Shown here one piece after another: positions 49,251 to 56,256 of a DNA stretch of 64,000 nt. The stretch spans positions 35,074 to 99,073 of the forward strand of contig DAOUGI010000022.1 in the NCBI GenBank assembly GCA_034429215.1, given 5' to 3'. The notes below the pieces were generated by a model, which had not been told where the DNA came from, did no database searches, and worked only from the letters and a program-made list of their open reading frames with translations. Position 1 is the stretch's first letter, and every line of letters begins with the position of its first letter. This stretch comes from JAFGOG01 sp034429215 (GTDB lineage Bacteria > Chloroflexota > Anaerolineae > JAAYZQ01). The translations under genes were made by a program, and so were the position numbers.

Positions 49251-49703
49251 CTACCTTCCTATTCCCTGGATCTCGGCCTTGATCCGGTCCGAATCAAGGC
49301 GACCAACCTGATAATGGACCATTTCTCCCGCACCGTCGAAAAGAAGAAACGTCGGCACGCCCCGCACGCCATAGCGGGTGGCCAGCTCGCGGCCCACCCG
49401 GCTTGCGGTGCTCAGGCGGAGCACCGCCGCCCGCCCGCGGAGGTCACGCTCGAGCCTGTCAACGACAGGCTTGGCCAGCAGGCAGGAGCTTCAGGTGTTT
49501 GAGAAGAACTCGACCAAGACCGGCTGACCGCCGAGCAGGATCCCATCCACCTCGGCCACCGAGGCGACCGCACTGGCCGGCGTGCGCAGAGCCAGGTAGG
49601 CGATGGCCATCGCTCCGATGAGAAGCAGCAACAACCAGTTGCCGCGCAGGACACGGACAATGCCGCGCCCCACTTTGACAAGCCACTGACCGAATGCCTG
49701 CAT
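49251..49703 (-). CDS. membrane-anchored thioredoxin-like selenoprotein (USSC)
   Basis: 150 residues when the UGA at 49491-49493 is read as Sec. ATG at 49703 has GGGGGAG upstream. A membrane anchor (GNWLLLLLIGAMAIAYLAL) is followed by a thioredoxin fold: GQPVLVEFFSNT-U71-SSC, then VVDRLERDLRGRAAVLRLS, LATRYGVRGVPTFLLFDGAG with the cis-proline, and GRLDSDRIKAEIQ. U replaces the first Cys of CxxC (UxxC), the usual position for Sec. A perfect 8-bp hairpin with GUU loop follows. It should reduce disulfides outside the cytoplasm or at the membrane. It is the first gene of the operon controlled by the palindrome at 49769-49787. Confidence 0.9.
49453..49471 (-). promoter_or_regulatory. bSECIS-like hairpin of the thioredoxin-like gene
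   Basis: AGCCUGUC-GUU-GACAGGCU, perfect 8-bp stem, loop 27 nt after the UGA, same GUU loop as in the metallophosphatase-like gene. Confidence 0.8.
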
Positions 49704-49726
49704 CACTACTCCCCCCGACACCACGT

Positions 49727-49755
49727 TTGACAAAATCCTGGTGACATGCTATGAT
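49727..49755 (+). promoter_or_regulatory. plus-strand promoter facing the redox operon promoter
   Basis: Perfect TTGACA (49727-49732), 17-bp spacer, TATGAT (49750-49755). Predicted start near 49762; it reads into the small coiled-coil gene at 49827. Confidence 0.7.
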
Positions 49756-49768
49756 CCATCCGCCACCA

Positions 49769-49787
49769 CATACCCTGTGGGGGTATG
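49769..49787. promoter_or_regulatory. CsoR/CstR/RcnR-type operator candidate
   Basis: CATACCC-TGTGG-GGGTATG. Half-sites of the form TACCC/GGGTA are typical of the CsoR family (copper, nickel, formaldehyde or persulfide sensors). It lies just downstream of both flanking -10 boxes, so one bound repressor could block both transcripts. No csoR-like gene is in the window. Confidence 0.6.
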
Positions 49788-49794
49788 TGACTAC

Positions 49795-49823
49795 AGTATA
49801 GCAGAAAGCCAGAGGCATGTCAA
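49795..49823 (-). promoter_or_regulatory. promoter of the redox selenoprotein operon
   Basis: Perfect TTGACA (49818-49823) and TATACT (49795-49800) on the minus strand, 17-bp spacer. It converges on the promoter at 49727-49755. The transcript would start near 49788 and carry the palindrome in its leader. Confidence 0.7.
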
Positions 49824-49826
49824 ATC

Positions 49827-50042
49827 ATGACTGACCAACAGCGGATCACCCAACTAGAGGAGCAGATAGCCGAGCTAAAGGCGCGCCTACCCAAGCATAC
49901 CCCACCGCCCAGCATGTTGATCCAACTGGATGAAATGGAGGACGAACTAGCAGCCCTCTATCACCGGTTGGGCGGGGTCCAGACCTCGGCGCCGGGTGGC
50001 GGCGGCGCGGCCTCGACCGCCGGGATCTCAGGCAGGACATAG
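49827..50042 (+). CDS. small coiled-coil protein
   Basis: 71 residues. The first 50 look like two short coiled-coil helices (ITQLEEQIAELKARL and LIQLDEMEDELAALYHRLGG) and the rest is Gly/Ala/Ser-rich. It has its own consensus promoter. AGAGG lies 12 nt before the ATG. The 3' part runs antisense into the end of the patatin gene (82 bp overlap), so its true end is uncertain. Function unknown. Confidence 0.5.
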   Translation: MTDQQRITQLEEQIAELKARLPKHTPPPSMLIQLDEMEDELAALYHRLGGVQTSAPGGGGAASTAGISGRT

Positions 50043-50881
50043 GTTCCGAGCCCGCCAGGTGGCAAGCTGACCAGGTAGCGCTTGACCGCCTCATAGCCGG
50101 CATCGACCATCTCGGCGCCGTGGTCAAAGTCGAAATCACCGGCCTCTGGCACCCCTCGAATGATGATGTGGTGGGCCTTGACGCCCGGCACCTGCGCCGC
50201 GTACTTTAATTCCGCCAACAGATCCTGGTGGAGGGCGACGCTGACCACGCGGAACAGAACGGTGAGCAGGTCTTTCGCCGGCCCATAGATTCCGCCCGTG
50301 TAGGCCACATCCAAAGCGTAAACCTCAGTAGCCCCTTTGTCGATGGCAATACTGATCGGCACATTCAGAATAAGGCCGCCATCCACATACTGCCAGCCGC
50401 TAATCTGAACAGGCGGAAAGACGCCGGGAAAAGCAGAGCTGGCCATTACAGCATCTGTTATCGATGCATTCTTGTCCTCGCCATACAGGTACAGCGTGCT
50501 AGTCTGGAGGTTTGCCGCTGTTATGTACAGCTTGAGGCCAGACAGATTGCCAAAGGTCTGTTTGTCGGCGGGAATGTGCTGTTCCACAAATGCACGAAGA
50601 GCGTCGCCGGTGACAATACTCGGTCTGCCCCTGATCACCCGCCAGAATTTGGACACCACATTGCCCGGCACAATGTCGCGGCTTCGCAGGTCGCGCCAAA
50701 TGCCGCACAATCGTTCCACCCCCTCAGGCGTTGGGTCGATGGCCAGGAACGCTGCATTCATGGCCCCTGCCGAGCTGCCGACTACCATGTCGGGGCGAAT
50801 GCCATGCTCGTACAGCGCCTTCACCCCACCGGCCTCCATCGCTCCGCGGCTGCCGCCCCCGCTAAACACGAATGCGATCAT
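49961..50881 (-). CDS. patatin-like phospholipase
   Basis: 306 residues from ATG at 50881, with GGAGGGG upstream. Patatin signature: IAFVFSGGGSRGAMEAGGVK (oxyanion glycines), nucleophile elbow VVGSSAGAMNA, and catalytic Asp in YVDGGLILNVP. These Ser-Asp enzymes hydrolyse membrane lipids or related esters. No signal peptide or membrane span, so cytoplasmic. The C-terminal ~40 residues are Pro/Ala-rich. It stands alone, with the S1-domain gene upstream separated by a terminator. Confidence 0.9.
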   Translation of the reverse strand: MIAFVFSGGGSRGAMEAGGVKALYEHGIRPDMVVGSSAGAMNAAFLAIDPTPEGVERLCGIWRDLRSRDIVPGNVVSKFWRVIRGRPSIVTGDALRAFVEQHIPADKQTFGNLSGLKLYITAANLQTSTLYLYGEDKNASITDAVMASSAFPGVFPPVQISGWQYVDGGLILNVPISIAIDKGATEVYALDVAYTGGIYGPAKDLLTVLFRVVSVALHQDLLAELKYAAQVPGVKAHHIIIRGVPEAGDFDFDHGAEMVDAGYEAVKRYLVSLPPGGLGTYVLPEIPAVEAAPPPPGAEVWTPPNR

Positions 50882-50911
50882 CTCTACCCCTCCGGCTCCC
50901 GCCCGATCAAC

Positions 50912-50946
50912 GACAGAGCCCCTCATCTCATCCAGACGAGGGGCTC
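50912..50946 (-). terminator. terminator of the S1-domain gene
   Basis: CAGAGCCCCTC pairs with GAGGGGCTCTG (11 bp, 13-nt loop) just after the stop of the S1-domain gene on the minus strand. Confidence 0.65.
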
Positions 50947-50978
50947 TGATTATTCACCAAGAAGGCGCGACGCCTCTA

Positions 50979-51920
50979 TTACCGGCGCTCGCGCAATGTC
51001 CTTTCCATGATCTCGTCCTGCATGCGGTCGCGCTGCCGCTTTGACCCGCGCTGCCGCCGCCGGTCCGGTTTGATCGGGTAGGGCACCCCCTCCTCGCCCA
51101 TGGCAATCCGATAGGCCAATTCTATTGACGAGGGGGCCTCTTCCCCTTCTTCCATCATCACTTCTTCAGTCGGCAAGTCGGTCATACTGAGCGAGATACG
51201 GCCCTTACGCGGATCTACTTCCACGACCCGAACTTGCACCTGATCACCTACCGACATGACCTCGGATGGACTGCCGACATAGCCGCGCCCCATCTCACTC
51301 ACGTGGACCAAGCCGTCGCGCCCGGCGCCAATGTCCACAAAAGCCCCAAAGTTCTCCAGGCGGACCACCTTGCCGGTCAGAACCATCTCGGGCTTGAGTG
51401 AGCGCAGGTCAACCGCAGGCGGCTCGACCATCGACAGGCTGATGCGCCTTGCCTTGCGATCGGCCTCCTTCACCCACACAGACACTACGTCCCCTTCTGA
51501 CACAACGTCTGAAGGCTTGTTGACCCGGCCAGAAGCCATCTCTGAGATGTGCACCAGGCCTTCTGTCTCCATCCCAATGTCGACAAACGCCCCAAACTTT
51601 TCCAGGCGCACGACCTTGCCCTCTGTCTTGAGTCCAGGATGGAGATCGTCCCAACGGAAACGTGGGGGGGGCACCATGGTCAGATTTAGCCTCTTGCTGA
51701 CCAGGTCCACTTTCTTGACCCAAACGGTGATACCCTGGCCTTCGGCAAGCAGATCAGATGTGCGGCTCACTCGCTTGTCTAGGTCGGAAATGTGCAGCAG
51801 GCCATCCACTGCAGCCCCCACCTCCACAATGGCACCTGACAAGGTCAATTTCTTGACCGTACCCTCTAGTTGTTGACCCGAGGCAAGCTCGGCAAGCGAG
51901 ATCGATCCAGCAGAACTCAC
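50979..51920 (-). CDS. S1 RNA-binding domain protein (three repeats)
   Basis: 313 residues from GTG at 51920, 8 nt after AAGGGAG. Three S1 domains of ~75 residues follow one another: GQQLEGTVKKLTLSGAIVEV, LKTEGKVVRLEKFGAFVDIG and VLTGKVVRLENFGAFVDIGA, each continuing with a V/L-H-I/V-S-(D/E)-(L/M) strand. The tail is basic (KPDRRRQRGSKRQRDR). It is similar to short bacterial ribosomal-protein-S1-like proteins, so a role in translation initiation or RNA metabolism is likely. It has a perfect consensus promoter. Confidence 0.87.
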   Translation of the reverse strand: MSSAGSISLAELASGQQLEGTVKKLTLSGAIVEVGAAVDGLLHISDLDKRVSRTSDLLAEGQGITVWVKKVDLVSKRLNLTMVPPPRFRWDDLHPGLKTEGKVVRLEKFGAFVDIGMETEGLVHISEMASGRVNKPSDVVSEGDVVSVWVKEADRKARRISLSMVEPPAVDLRSLKPEMVLTGKVVRLENFGAFVDIGAGRDGLVHVSEMGRGYVGSPSEVMSVGDQVQVRVVEVDPRKGRISLSMTDLPTEEVMMEEGEEAPSSIELAYRIAMGEEGVPYPIKPDRRRQRGSKRQRDRMQDEIMERTLRERR

Positions 51921-51967
51921 GTTTAACACTCCCTTTGTTTGCAGTTACCTTTCTTAGCAGGCGCCCC

Positions 51968-51996
51968 ATTATACCTTGAGGCCGTAAGTATGTCAA
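51968..51996 (-). promoter_or_regulatory. consensus promoter of the S1-domain gene
   Basis: Perfect TTGACA (51991-51996) and perfect TATAAT (51968-51973) on the minus strand, 17-bp spacer. It suggests strong constitutive expression. Confidence 0.8.
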
Positions 51997-52011
51997 TTCT
52001 GAATCGATGGA

Positions 52012-52041
52012 TTGGCAAATAGACGGGAGTCAGGGTATACT
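52012..52041 (+). promoter_or_regulatory. promoter giving a leaderless DUF58 mRNA
   Basis: TTGGCA (52012-52017), 18-bp spacer, TATACT (52036-52041). The ATG at 52048 is 6 nt after the -10 box and has no ribosome binding site. Confidence 0.55.
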
Positions 52042-52047
52042 TGAGCC

Positions 52048-53355
52048 ATGGAGAGCCGCAAAGCCGAGCCGATCATCCAGTTTAGAAGGCGCTGGCTCAT
52101 TGGACTGGTTGCCCTAGTAATTGTGCTGCAGATCATCACTCCCAGCCGGGCCTGGATCGCCTTGATCTTGAGCCTGGGCGGTACGCTGGCCGCAGGCTAC
52201 TATTGGGCGCGGCAGATGGCCGGCAACGTCACGCTGACCCGCGAGCAGCACTACGACTGGGTTCACGTAGGGGATCTGCTGGAAGAGCGCTTTACACTAT
52301 GCAACACCAGCTTTCTTCCCGTCGTCTGGGTGGAAGTAGATGACCACTCTGACCTGCCCGGTTATACCACCCGTTCCGTGCGCAGCGCCGGCAGTCAGCA
52401 GACGCTCGAATGGCGGACTGAGGGCATCTGCCGCCAGCGCGGTCTCTTTACCCTGGGGCCGTGGCAGGCGCACATAAGCGATCCTTTCGGCCTGTTCCTC
52501 GTCACATTCGATTACCCCGAAACCCGGTCTATCCTGATCTATCCACAGGTCGTGCACCTGCCCACACTTCCCCTGCCCAAAGGCGCCGCGACAGGAACAG
52601 GCCGGACCAGCCGCCGCGCACTGGACGTAACAATCAATGCAGCCGGTGTCCGGCAGTATACCCAAGGCGACAGCCTGAACCGCATCCATTGGCCGACGAC
52701 TGCCCGCCTGGATAGATTGATGGTCAAGACTTTTGACCTCGAACCGTCGGGAGACTTGTGGATCCTGCTCGACCTGGACGCCGCCGTACGGGCCGGCGAA
52801 GGAGAAGAATCCACAGAGGAATATGGCGTGATCTTGGCCGCTTCCCTGGCCGACAAAACGCTACGCGAGAATCGCGCGGTTGGACTGGCGGCATACGGCC
52901 GCCACACTGCCAGCCCTGATTCCGAGCCCTTGCCGACCCTGGCCATGCCCCAAAAAGGGATGGCGCAGCAGTGGCGTATCCTCCAAGCCCTCGCCGCGGT
53001 CCACGCCGGGGGAGCATGGCCGCTGGCTCGCGTCCTGGCCGAGATGGATAAAAACCTCGGCCGGGGCATGGCCCTGGCCGTCATCACACCTTCCTGCGAC
53101 CCAGCCTGGATAGCGGGGCTTGTGCCGCCGATGAGGCGGGGCATCGCACCTGCCGTCTTGCTTCTCGACCCCGTATCGTTCGGCGGCACAGGCAATGTCG
53201 ACGCTCTGCGGGGGCTGCTGGCCCAACTGGGCGTTCCCAGCCACGTCATCGCCAAGGGAATACCTTTCAAGCCGCTTGTGGAGCACCGGCGGATCGGACG
53301 GCCCGAATATCGCGTTCTGCCCGGCACAGGTCGGGTCATAACTGTGGAGCGATAG
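52048..53355 (+). CDS. DUF58-domain protein
   Basis: 435 residues. Two membrane spans at the N terminus (LIGLVALVIVLQIITPSRAW, ALILSLGGTLAAGYYWA). A beta-rich region follows, then the DUF58 block RALDVTINAAGVRQYTQGDS with NRIHWPTTARLDRLMVK, leading into a von-Willebrand-A-like fold (GDLWILLDLDAAV). DUF58 proteins usually occur with a MoxR ATPase and a transglutaminase-like membrane protein. The latter follows 5 nt downstream here; moxR is absent from the window. Its role in these complexes is not settled. Confidence 0.87.
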   Translation: MESRKAEPIIQFRRRWLIGLVALVIVLQIITPSRAWIALILSLGGTLAAGYYWARQMAGNVTLTREQHYDWVHVGDLLEERFTLCNTSFLPVVWVEVDDHSDLPGYTTRSVRSAGSQQTLEWRTEGICRQRGLFTLGPWQAHISDPFGLFLVTFDYPETRSILIYPQVVHLPTLPLPKGAATGTGRTSRRALDVTINAAGVRQYTQGDSLNRIHWPTTARLDRLMVKTFDLEPSGDLWILLDLDAAVRAGEGEESTEEYGVILAASLADKTLRENRAVGLAAYGRHTASPDSEPLPTLAMPQKGMAQQWRILQALAAVHAGGAWPLARVLAEMDKNLGRGMALAVITPSCDPAWIAGLVPPMRRGIAPAVLLLDPVSFGGTGNVDALRGLLAQLGVPSHVIAKGIPFKPLVEHRRIGRPEYRVLPGTGRVITVER

Positions 53356-53360
53356 TCAAA

Positions 53361-55691
53361 ATGCTCCCACTGCTAGAGCGGCTTCTGAAGCGCCTCCGAC
53401 CCCGCGAGGGATGGATCATCTTTTTCATGGTCCTGGCAGCGCTTGTCTGTCCTGCGGCCGCCCTGATGCAGGTGACCCGAGACATTGGCGCCGAGCGGCT
53501 GTTGATGCTCACCTGCGTGGCCGCCCTGATCGGCCTCGCCCTGGCCCGCTCGCGGCTGCCGGCAGGCTGGGCCGCGCTGGTGGGCACACTGCTGGGCGTC
53601 GGCTTGATCGCCGTCGTTCTCGGCCGACTACTGCCGCCCCTATCGCTTCTGTGGACAGAAGCTGAAAGTCTGATGGCCTGGCTGCAACGCGGAGGATGGC
53701 AGCAACATCCCCTGACGATACCCCTCCCCTACGCCACCGCCGACTTTTTCTGGGAAAGAGCTGTCGATTTTGGCGAACGGTTATGGGCCTGGACCCAGGC
53801 CGTGCTCGCCGGCGAATCTACAGATCGCATCGGGTTTCTGCTGCTGGCGGCCCTGTCAGCCTGGGGCTTGAGCCTATTCGGCTCCTGGCAAGTTTTCCGG
53901 CGACGGGCACCCATCGCCGGCCTGTTGCCAAGCGGCATCGGCGTGGTCCTGATCGTCTTTCTCAGCGGCGGGGGAACGATATTTCTGATCGCCTACCTGT
54001 TTTGTTTGTTGGGGCTCCTGGCCGCCGTCCACCTGTGGACACGCCAGCAGCAGTGGGAGCAGACCGGCACCGATTACCCAGGTGACCTTGGTGTGGACCT
54101 GTTCCAGGTCGTCTTCCCATGGCTTGTGGCGATCCTATTTGTGGCCGGTTTTTTCCCCGTCCTGCAAGTCCGCCCGGCGAGCGTCGCCTTTGGACGGCTG
54201 CTCTATCGTCCCTGGTCGGCAATTGAGCAGGTATCCAACCGGCTCTTTGGTGTTATCAGCAGCCCATACCCAGGTGGCTTTCCCAACCGACTGCCTAACG
54301 AGCACCTGCTCGGCGGCGGGCCAGAATTGGCCAAGGCCATTGTACTTTATGTCAAGACCGACGATCCGGCGCCACTGCCACCCGAGGCGGAAGAGGTTGG
54401 CATGTTGGCCGCTCTGACACCGACGCGCTACTGGCGAGGGGTAGTTTATGACCTATACACAGGCCACGGTTGGAGCCAGAGCCAGTTGACAAGCCGCAAT
54501 TACCAAGCCGACCGGCTCTTGGATCCAGATCTACCTGCCGGCCCGGAGCTGCGCCAGGATTTTGAGCTCGTATCTTCATCGGGGTCGCTGCTGTACGCTG
54601 CCAACGCGCCCCTGAGTGTCGATCATCCCGTCCGAGCCTGGTGGCGAGAGCCCGGCGACCTGGCACAGTTGGACGGCGACACCGGCCAATACACCGTGAT
54701 CTCTGTGCCCCCCGAGCCTACCATTCACGACATGCGCACCGCGCCGGCCCTGTTGCCGCCCAACCTAGCTCAGCGCTACACGGCCCTGCCCGACACTATC
54801 CCGCAGCGAGTCCGGGATCTGGCACAACAGGTGACGGCCGGAGCCAAAACCCGCTACGATCAGGCCAGAGCCATAGAGGACTATTTACGGACATTTACCT
54901 ACACGCTCGATGTATCTCTGCCGCCACCGGACCGCGACGTGGCAGATTACTTTCTCTTTGACTTGAAGAAGGGCTTTTGTGATTATTACGCCACGGCGAT
55001 GGTGGTCATGGCCCGCTCGATAGGCGTGCCGGCGCGCTATGCCAGCGGTTATGCGCAAGGCACCTACGATTTCGAGCGCGAGCGCTGGCAGGTCACCGAA
55101 TTGAACGCCCATTCCTGGGTTGAAGTCTATTTCGAGGGCATCGGCTGGGTGGAATTCGAGCCAACGGCCGGCCTTGATCCCATCGTGCGACGCAGCGGCG
55201 AGGGAGCAACCACCCCTACAGGCTTGACGCCAGAGACGGCAGGGACTACAGAAGCTATCCCCTGGGGTCTGGCCATCCTGGGCGGCATCCTGGTCCTGCT
55301 GGCAGTTGCCATCGCGCGGCTGTGGCGTCCACATCGCACGCCGGCCATCTCGGCCGCCGACCTTATCCGCGACCGTTACGCGCGCCTCCTGGCCTGGGGG
55401 CGCCGGCTGGGACATCCGGCCCAGGACGGCCAAACTCCGCATGAATATGGCGCTGCCCTGCAAGCAGGTCTGGCTGCCCGCACCAACTTGCAGTCAAGAG
55501 CCTCCCAGGCGGGCGCCGATGCGGAACAACTGACAGGCAGTTTTGTCCGGGCTCAGTACGGCAACGAGCCGATCGGCGAGCAGGAGAGCAGGCAGATACA
55601 GGCCCTGTGGACACGGCTGCGCCGCAACCTGTGCTGGTTGTGGGTCAACCGTTCGACGGCCTGGCTGCACAGACCAGCAAGAAAAGACTGA
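53361..55691 (+). CDS. membrane transglutaminase-like protein (DUF3488/TgpA type)
   Basis: 776 residues. It has six or so N-terminal spans (to ~residue 260), an extracytoplasmic transglutaminase-like domain and a last span (WGLAILGGILVLLAVAIA) with a cytoplasmic tail (DUF4129-like). The catalytic triad is visible: Cys in FDLKKGFCDYYATAMVVMA, His in LNAHSWVEVYFEG and Asp/Glu region GWVEFEPTAG. This is the TgpA architecture. It may cross-link or hydrolyse peptides at the cell surface. Coupled to the DUF58 gene. Confidence 0.88.
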   Translation: MLPLLERLLKRLRPREGWIIFFMVLAALVCPAAALMQVTRDIGAERLLMLTCVAALIGLALARSRLPAGWAALVGTLLGVGLIAVVLGRLLPPLSLLWTEAESLMAWLQRGGWQQHPLTIPLPYATADFFWERAVDFGERLWAWTQAVLAGESTDRIGFLLLAALSAWGLSLFGSWQVFRRRAPIAGLLPSGIGVVLIVFLSGGGTIFLIAYLFCLLGLLAAVHLWTRQQQWEQTGTDYPGDLGVDLFQVVFPWLVAILFVAGFFPVLQVRPASVAFGRLLYRPWSAIEQVSNRLFGVISSPYPGGFPNRLPNEHLLGGGPELAKAIVLYVKTDDPAPLPPEAEEVGMLAALTPTRYWRGVVYDLYTGHGWSQSQLTSRNYQADRLLDPDLPAGPELRQDFELVSSSGSLLYAANAPLSVDHPVRAWWREPGDLAQLDGDTGQYTVISVPPEPTIHDMRTAPALLPPNLAQRYTALPDTIPQRVRDLAQQVTAGAKTRYDQARAIEDYLRTFTYTLDVSLPPPDRDVADYFLFDLKKGFCDYYATAMVVMARSIGVPARYASGYAQGTYDFERERWQVTELNAHSWVEVYFEGIGWVEFEPTAGLDPIVRRSGEGATTPTGLTPETAGTTEAIPWGLAILGGILVLLAVAIARLWRPHRTPAISAADLIRDRYARLLAWGRRLGHPAQDGQTPHEYGAALQAGLAARTNLQSRASQAGADAEQLTGSFVRAQYGNEPIGEQESRQIQALWTRLRRNLCWLWVNRSTAWLHRPARKD

Positions 55692-55698
55692 CTTGAGG

Positions 55699-56241
55699 TT
55701 AACGCCCGATCCAGGACAGGATCAGGGATAACACGACAATGATGAGAAACACCCCCAAAATGATAACCAGCCATGTATAGATCTGCTGGTCACGATTGCG
55801 CTGAGTAGCCCGAGCCAGAGCCAAAGCCTCCTGTCGCAGCTGCTCGGCCTCCATCAAGGCCGCCATCCGTTCTTCAGAGGCTTTTTCCGCTTCGGCCTTG
55901 ACCTGAGCTACTTCTCCCTGCCAGTCCTGCAGGCGACTCTGGGTCGTCACCTGCCAGCGACGGGCCATTTGCTCGATCAGATCCAGACTGCGGCCGCACT
56001 GGACACAGTGCTCGGCCAGGATCCAGTTATCAGCGCCGCATACCGGGCAATCCCGGACCAACGGGTTGCCACACTGCTCGCAAAAGCGCACCTGATCTTT
56101 GTTATAGGCGCCACAGTTTGAGCAGACACGCGTGACCTCGCCAAAGCTGCTATGGCAAAACGTACACACCAGGTAGCCGTTTTCGTCTGGTACCAGTTCT
56201 TTTGCCCCACAATTGGGGCACTCGATCTTGTATAGCTCCAT
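55699..56241 (-). CDS. multi-zinc-ribbon membrane protein
   Basis: 180 residues from ATG at 56241 (AGAGG upstream). Zinc ribbons in order: IECPNCGAKELVPDENGYL with VCTFCHSSF, VCSNCGAYNKDQVRFCEQCG, and DCPVCGADNWILAEHCVQCG. A coiled coil (QGEVAQVKAEAEKASEERMA) and a C-terminal span (WLVIILGVFLIIVVLSLIL) complete it. The double-zinc-ribbon arrangement suggests protein or nucleic-acid binding at the membrane. Function unknown. It precedes no gene on its strand before the converging transglutaminase gene. Confidence 0.75.
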   Translation of the reverse strand: MELYKIECPNCGAKELVPDENGYLVCTFCHSSFGEVTRVCSNCGAYNKDQVRFCEQCGNPLVRDCPVCGADNWILAEHCVQCGRSLDLIEQMARRWQVTTQSRLQDWQGEVAQVKAEAEKASEERMAALMEAEQLRQEALALARATQRNRDQQIYTWLVIILGVFLIIVVLSLILSWIGR

Positions 56242-56256
56242 TAGCATCCTCTGAAC

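Noticed and set aside
39466..49703. UGA reassigned to Trp or Gly in this organism
   Set aside because: UGA ends many intact genes here, often in ATGA/GTGA overlaps with the next start (cysE, the ABC binding protein, the DRTGG gene). It is therefore a normal stop except at the five special sites.
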